A program made the position numbers and the translations under genes. A DNA stretch of 64,000 nt, taken from Ziziphus jujuba. Lineage: Eukaryota; Streptophyta; Magnoliopsida; Rosales; Rhamnaceae. Shown here one piece after another: positions 59,067 through 64,000 of the stretch (position 1 is the first letter of the stretch; every line of letters begins with the position of its first letter). Below the pieces are notes generated by a model that had not been told where the DNA came from, searched no databases, and saw nothing but the letters and a program-made list of their open reading frames with translations. The stretch covers positions 5,033,501 to 5,097,500 of the forward strand of contig NC_083379.1 in assembly GCF_031755915.1 (NCBI RefSeq), given 5' to 3'.

Positions 59067-59414
59067 CTATAGTCGTGAAGTAAAATGCGGATCTCGATTG
59101 GAGACGATGGCTAACGGTACTCCATGAAGACTTACAATATGTTGCACGAACAACTGGGCTAACTTCTTGGGTGAAAAACGTTCTCGTACCGGTAAGAAAT
59201 GTGCCGACTTGGTAAGACGATCGATGATTACCCAAATGCAGTCGTACCTTCTAGGTGTGGAAGGAAGCTTGAATACGAAGTCCATGTTGAGTTCTTCCCA
59301 CTTCCACATGGGAATCGGTAAGGATTGGAGTAGTCCCGAAGGCTTCTGTCTTTCTGCCTTTACTTGTTGACAGATCAAACACTTTGATACAAAATCTGCC
59401 ACTTCTCTCTTCAT
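59067..59414 (-). pseudogene. Integrase zinc region and core, first part
   Basis: Contains the CLIC pair of the zinc-binding region, the first catalytic Asp in ELNMDFVFKLP and the second in VSNRDPHFTS. The frame ends in a stop right after FTSRL. Confidence 0.85.
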
Positions 59415-59444
59415 GCCAATCCACCAATAATACTTAACAAGCGT

Positions 59445-60356
59445 TCAGTACATTTTGGTACTTCTAGGATGCATCACATACATCGAGCTATATGCCTCTT
59501 CTAAAATCTCCTTCTTGAGTTCTGGGATATCAGGAACGCAAAGTCGTCCTTTATACACGAGGGCTCCATCCCTCCTTATGGAAAACTCCTGATCAAGACC
59601 TTCTTGTACCTTGTCCTTAATCGTTCTCAATTTAGGATCTTCCATTTGAGTCTCCAATATACGATCTATCAACACCGGTCGCACCTGAAAACTAGCCATA
59701 AGAACTCCCGAAGGATGCATATGCATTAACACCCCCATCTTCTTCAACTCCACCATGAGAGGTAGTTGGATAGCTTGGATGTGAGCAAGAGATCTGATAG
59801 CCTTCCTTCTCAAAGCATCTGCCACTACATTCGCCTTGCCTGGGTGATAATCAATCACACAGTCATAATCCTTCAACAACTCCATCCATCTCCTTTGCCT
59901 CATATTTAACTCCTTCTGAGTGAAAATGTACTTGAGGCTTTTGTGGTCGATATAAATTTGGCATGTGGCCCCATACAAGTAGTGTCTCCACTTTTTTAGA
60001 GCAAAGACTACCGCCGCCAATTCTAAGTCATGCGTAGGGTAATTCTGTTCGTGCTGCTTCAATTGCCGCGATACGTACGCTACCACCCTTTGATTCTGCA
60101 TTAGCACGCAACCCAACCCTTGATGGGATGCATCACAATAGACTTCAAAACCTTCATTCCCATTAGGTAAAGTTAAGATAGGCGCGGATGTTAACCTTTG
60201 CTTCAACTCCTGAAAACTCTGTTCACACCTGTCCGTCCAACTAAATTCAACATTCTTTCGGGTTAAATTATGAAGAGGTTCAGCAATTTTCGAAAACCCT
60301 TCTATAAAACGACGGTAGTATCCCGCTAATCTAAGAAAACTTTGTACTTCCCTCAT
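59445..60356 (-). pseudogene. RT thumb/connection and RNase H
   Basis: Starts with [15 protein letters not shown]. RNase H follows with [40 protein letters not shown] and [14 protein letters not shown]. The frame is intact over 303 residues but separated by stops from its neighbours. Confidence 0.88.
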
Positions 60357-60371
60357 AGTGGTAGGGCGCTC

Positions 60372-60674
60372 CTAACTCAACATTGCCTTCACCTTATCGG
60401 GGTCTACATAGATGCCTTCGGTTGAGACGATATGTCCGAGAAAACCCACTTGATTCAACCAGAATTCACATTTGTCGAACTTAGCATATAGTTGATGCTG
60501 CCTTAGAGTTTGGAGCACTCTCTTCAAATGCCTCACGTGCTTTTCTTGGCTCCTTGAATAGATCAGGATGTCATCTATGAATACAATGACAAAACGATCC
60601 AAGTACGAACGAAACACCCTATTCATCAAATCCATAAAAGCTGCTGGGGCATTGGTGAGTCCGAACGACATCAC
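60372..60674 (-). pseudogene. Reverse transcriptase palm (FIDD)
   Basis: Holds the [15 protein letters not shown] block and the catalytic [12 protein letters not shown] motif (FIDD form of YxDD), then the GFLGHIVS block. A frameshift at about 60675 detaches it from the fingers region. Confidence 0.88.
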
Positions 60675-61528
60675 CAGGAATTCATAATGTCCGTACTCGT
60701 CCTAAAGGCAGTCTTAGGAATGTCCAACTCTCGGATCCTTAACTGATGGTATCCAGATCTCAAGTCGATCTTGGAAAACACTTTGGCACCCTGGAGTTGG
60801 TCAAAGAGGTCATCTATCCTTGGCAACGGATAGCGATTAGGGATGGTGACCTTATTAAGTTGTTGGTAGTCGATGCACAGTCTTAGACTACCATCCTTCT
60901 TCTTCACAAACAAAACTGGAGCTCCCCACGGTGATATGCTTGGTCTGATAAACCCCTTATCTACCAAATCTTGCAATTGGACCTTTAGCTCCCTTAGCTC
61001 CGCTGGAGCCATCTGATACGGCGGTAGAGAAATAGGCATAGTACCCAGAATTAATTCAATGGGAAAGTCAATTTCTCTTTCCGGAGGCAATCCTGGTAAC
61101 TCATTAGGAAACACATCTGGAAAATCCCGCACAACGGGCATGTCTTCCAACCTGACCCCACTTACTCGGGTATCTATCACATGAGCCAAATACCCTTGGC
61201 AACCTTTATTCAGTAGCTTCTTGGCGGTAAGGGTAGATATCAACCTCGGTAAGGGCCTTCCAACTTCTCCACGGAATACCACTTCTGGCAACCCTGGCCT
61301 CCTGAATGTAACTTCTTTGCTAAAGCAATCTACGGATGCATGGTTCCTTGCCAACCAATCCATGCCCAAAATTACATTAAGTCCGGATAGATCCAACAGG
61401 ATCAAGTCCGCTTCCATCACTTGATCTTCGATGGAGAAGAAACATTCCTTAATTAACTGGCTAGGCCACAAGGATTCTCCTGCAGGAGTGGCTATTTCTA
61501 GCAGACATTCTAAAGGAGTAGGGGTCAT
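60671..61528 (-). pseudogene. Protease 3' part and RT fingers
   Basis: Retropepsin end ([17 protein letters not shown]) followed by RT fingers ([47 protein letters not shown]). Just upstream (about 61540-61565) the sequence that should encode the protease catalytic D-[ST]-G motif is deleted, leaving a stop, so the protease is inactive. Confidence 0.85.
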
Positions 61529-61788
61529 ACCGACCTGAACGATAAATTCTCTTAAGATAAACGAATAAGCACACGTGCGTCATTACCAAAAATATTCAAA
61601 GTACCCGTGATAACGTCAGGCGTAGTCCTGGCTTCCTGCTGCATCATAGCAAACACCCGGCCTTGACCTGTCTGCTGGGGTTTCCTTCCTCTACCTCGAC
61701 TCGATCCTGCAGACGGTTGGGCTGATCCCGAAGAAGCTCCTACTGCCTGACTCCCCTGGGAACTCTGACCTGGAAATACACCAGTATG

Positions 61789-62004
61789 CTATGCTCGTCG
61801 ACCTACTCCTAGCACACCGCCACTACCATAAGGGCACTCCCTCCTTATGTGGCCTGGCTGCCCACACTGAAAGCATAAACCATCCATCTGACACGGCCCA
61901 GAATGCTTCCTCCTACAAATTTGGCAAATCCGTGGAGAACCAAAGTGTGACTGCTGATACGAGCTTGTATCCCCACTGATCGAATGGCGAGCTGACTGGG
62001 GCAT
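61789..62004 (-). pseudogene. Gag zinc knuckle region
   Basis: Encodes a CCHC knuckle (CFQCGQPGHIRREC) preceded by another Cys-rich stretch (CQICRRKHSGPC). It is in a different frame from the upstream gag, so a frameshift lies near 62010-62040. Confidence 0.85.
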
Positions 62005-62042
62005 GCGATAACTGCCTCTCCTTTGAAATCTGCCTCGTAGGC

Positions 62043-62651
62043 TTAACCCATCACTATCTGAGCCTGAACTATGGCTTTTCTTAGCTGCCCCTGTCGAGGT
62101 ACCCCACTATATGAACCTTTGAATGATCTGCGCCTCGAGGGTCTGCGCATCTCCGCCTGTCTCTCTAGCTCGAGCGCTGCATCCCTGACTGACTGATAAG
62201 TGGGATGTACTAATCTAGAAAGGGTGAAGGCTATGTTCTCATTCAAGCCGTCTATGAACCTCACCTTCTTCGCATGATCGTCGGGAATCATGTGCATGCA
62301 AAATTCTGATAGTTCCCAAAATCTTCTCTCGTACTCGGACACTGTCATGTTCCCCTGTCGCAGTTCCTCGAACTCTCTCCTTCTTGCCTCACGGTAGGCA
62401 GGAGGACAATACTCAGTAGAGAAGGCAACCTTAAACTGATCCCACATATGCCTTCTGTGAGTCTTTTCTATTTGCCACCATTTCCGAGCGTCTCCTTCTA
62501 ACATGAAACCAGAAATCCTCACCATATCCTCGTCGGGGCACTGCATCCCCTCTTCCAAGACTTTCTCCATGTTGGATAGCCAATTCATGGCTGCAGCTGG
62601 GCCTTGGCTTCCATCGAAATTCACCGCTCCTAAACGTCGAGCTTGATCCAC
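62043..62651 (-). pseudogene. Gag capsid region (retrotransposon gag)
   Basis: 202 residues with the retrotrans_gag signature: ARKWWQ, WDQFKVAFSTEYCPPAYREA, REFEELRQGNMTVSEYERRF and FIDGLNENIA. It ends in a premature stop before the zinc knuckle. Upstream sequence to the primer-binding site has further gag-like but broken frames. Confidence 0.85.
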
Positions 62652-62907
62652 GGATCAATTACTAGAGCTTGAACCCCTTAAAGCTCGAGTTAGTTGAGAG
62701 ACCAGATTTCTAAGACTCGATCTACTCCCTGAACTCTCAACTGAGCGTTCTCGAGTTCTACGTGTGTCCCGCCTGCTCATCATAGCAGATTCTGAGGAAA
62801 CAAACAAGAGTTTAGAAACAGGGACACTTAAGCACGATTACAAAAGGAAGAAATTTACGGATGGGCTGTACGGCAATGCACAGTCCCTTAGGATTACAAG
62901 AACCTAT

Positions 62908-62920
62908 GCTCTGATACCAA
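62908..62920 (-). other. Primer-binding site (initiator Met tRNA)
   Basis: TTGGTATCAGAGC on the minus strand, two bases after the end of the 5' LTR, complementary to the 3' end of plant initiator tRNA-Met. The TRIMs in this window use the same site. Confidence 0.9.
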
Positions 62921-62921
62921 C

Positions 62922-64000
62922 TGTCAGGACCGGCCCAGAATTCCTTCCCCGGAACCCTAGACAAGCCCTGATCCCAGGGAAATACCACCGAACCTTCCAA
63001 CGGAAAATCCGGCAGCACCTCCCCTAAGGGTAGGACTTACCAAAAATTACCTGCACTGAAAACACACTTCTATACTCATCCTCTTATTCCTCCCGCAAAA
63101 CTACAAATTGATTCCACAAATTTACTGCACTTCACAACGATAACGGTAAACCAGTGCATAAATAAAACATAAGTGTCCAAATAGTATACAGAGCTTTAGA
63201 AAGTGCTATTCAACAGAAATACAACAAAGATGAAAGAAATAATACAACTGAAAGGAATGAGTACAAAAGTACTTCTCGAAACACGATAGCGGCGGAGAAC
63301 TGGTTCGCCCCGGAAGAACGTCTATCACCCATTGCACCTAAGGGAACGGAACTTAAAAACGTGAGATACTAATCATCTCTATGAGTGACCCTAGCTACTG
63401 AACACTTTTAATAATAATAATAATAATAATATAACAAATAAGGGAATTGAATTAATACCAACAATTAATAAATAAATAATAATAACAGTTGGAAATAATA
63501 ATTTCCCTCAAAACTCTCACCAATCACTCCGTTGGAAATGTTCCCTTTTTAAAACGATTTCACAAAACCCGATAGTCGTACTTCCCAAAAACCAAGGGAT
63601 CAAACATTTGATAAACAATAAATAAATAAATACCCCAATATATAATTAAAATATAATTAATTATAATAAATCATTTTTGAACACCTTTGGGGTTTGAAAC
63701 TTTATTTGAAAATTTACACTTGACGCACCACACCATATACCGGTGATGCCCTCCGATACCCAGCATCCTGAGCACCAACTGGCGGGGAGATTAAAGAGAG
63801 AAACTTGCAAACGGCACTTCGGCGTCCCGACAGTACCGCTGCAGAAACCATCATCCCGGCCAAGGAGGGGGGCGGCTGTGGCCAATAACAAACTTGCCTG
63901 CCCACGGTCCAATGGCAACTCACGGGAGACATATTACTTGCGCGGTAAATCACATATACATATACCAGAACACCAATACTGTATGAATGCGTCTAAAATA
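62922..64000 (-). mobile_element. 5' LTR of gypsy element, partial
   Basis: Runs out of the window. It starts TGTCAGGACCGGCCC and is nearly identical to 54206-55290. Whether it also has the palindromic middle of the 3' LTR cannot be seen. Confidence 0.88.

Larger units (their letters stand above)
54206..64000 (-). mobile_element. Ty3/gypsy chromovirus-type element (Del/Tekay-like)
   Basis: Full structure on the minus strand: 5' LTR (62922 to beyond 64000), primer-binding site, gag, protease remnant, RT, RNase H, integrase, chromodomain end, polypurine tract and 3' LTR (54206-58188). Domain order RT-RH-INT and the C-terminal chromodomain place it in the chromovirus group. The very long LTRs fit Del/Tekay. 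The reading frame is broken at several places, so it is non-autonomous. In the ~1.08 kb where both LTRs can be compared I count about 19 differences (near 1.8%), indicating a fairly recent insertion. Confidence 0.9.

Overview
The window is nuclear DNA from a flowering plant, most likely a eudicot. It is AT-rich, has GT-AG introns, is crowded with nested LTR retrotransposons, CACTA, hAT and TRIM elements, and carries plant-type F-box, malectin-LRR kinase and T2 RNase sequences. No rRNA gene and no convincing functional tRNA gene was seen. I cannot name the species.

Only three genes look intact, all on the minus strand: an intronless F-box gene (5788-7188), a two-exon secreted RNase T2 gene (18940-19808), and a second F-box gene (34404-35807) about 95% identical to the first. 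An RNase T2 with one short intron in the S-RNase position, flanked by duplicated F-box genes in TE-swollen DNA, is the layout of an S-RNase/SLF self-incompatibility locus. In those loci the pistil RNase enters pollen tubes and pollen SCF-F-box complexes mark non-self RNases for degradation. That role is inferred here. The RNase departs from the family at two conserved positions and has an odd Pro/Ser tail, so it may be a non-S or degenerate member.

Layout. 1-1911: end of an LTR. 1912-10215: duplication unit copy 1 (malectin-LRR kinase pseudogene, F-box 1). 10216-13059: AT-rich DNA with nested MITE-like elements. 13060-17040: eroded third copy of the unit, without an F-box gene, split by a solo LTR. 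17150-28222: tandem duplication around the RNase (A1-RNase-B1-A2-B2), whose second half has no RNase and carries a palindromic TRIM and a hAT element with a nested solo LTR. 28223-30625: LTR fragment, TRIM copies and a small inversion. 29543-50530: duplication unit copy 2 (kinase pseudogene, F-box 2), expanded by a solo LTR and an 8.8-kb CACTA element that itself carries a solo LTR and a ~245-bp tandem array with tRNA-like promoter boxes. 50531-64000: LTR within LTR, then a full-length but decayed chromodomain-type Ty3/gypsy (Del/Tekay-like) element whose 5' LTR leaves the window.

The ~2.9-kb LTRs are one related family, recognisable from the full-length element at 54206-64000. Five are solo LTRs. 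Because the unit is duplicated, several insertions can be checked against empty paralogous sites inside this same window.
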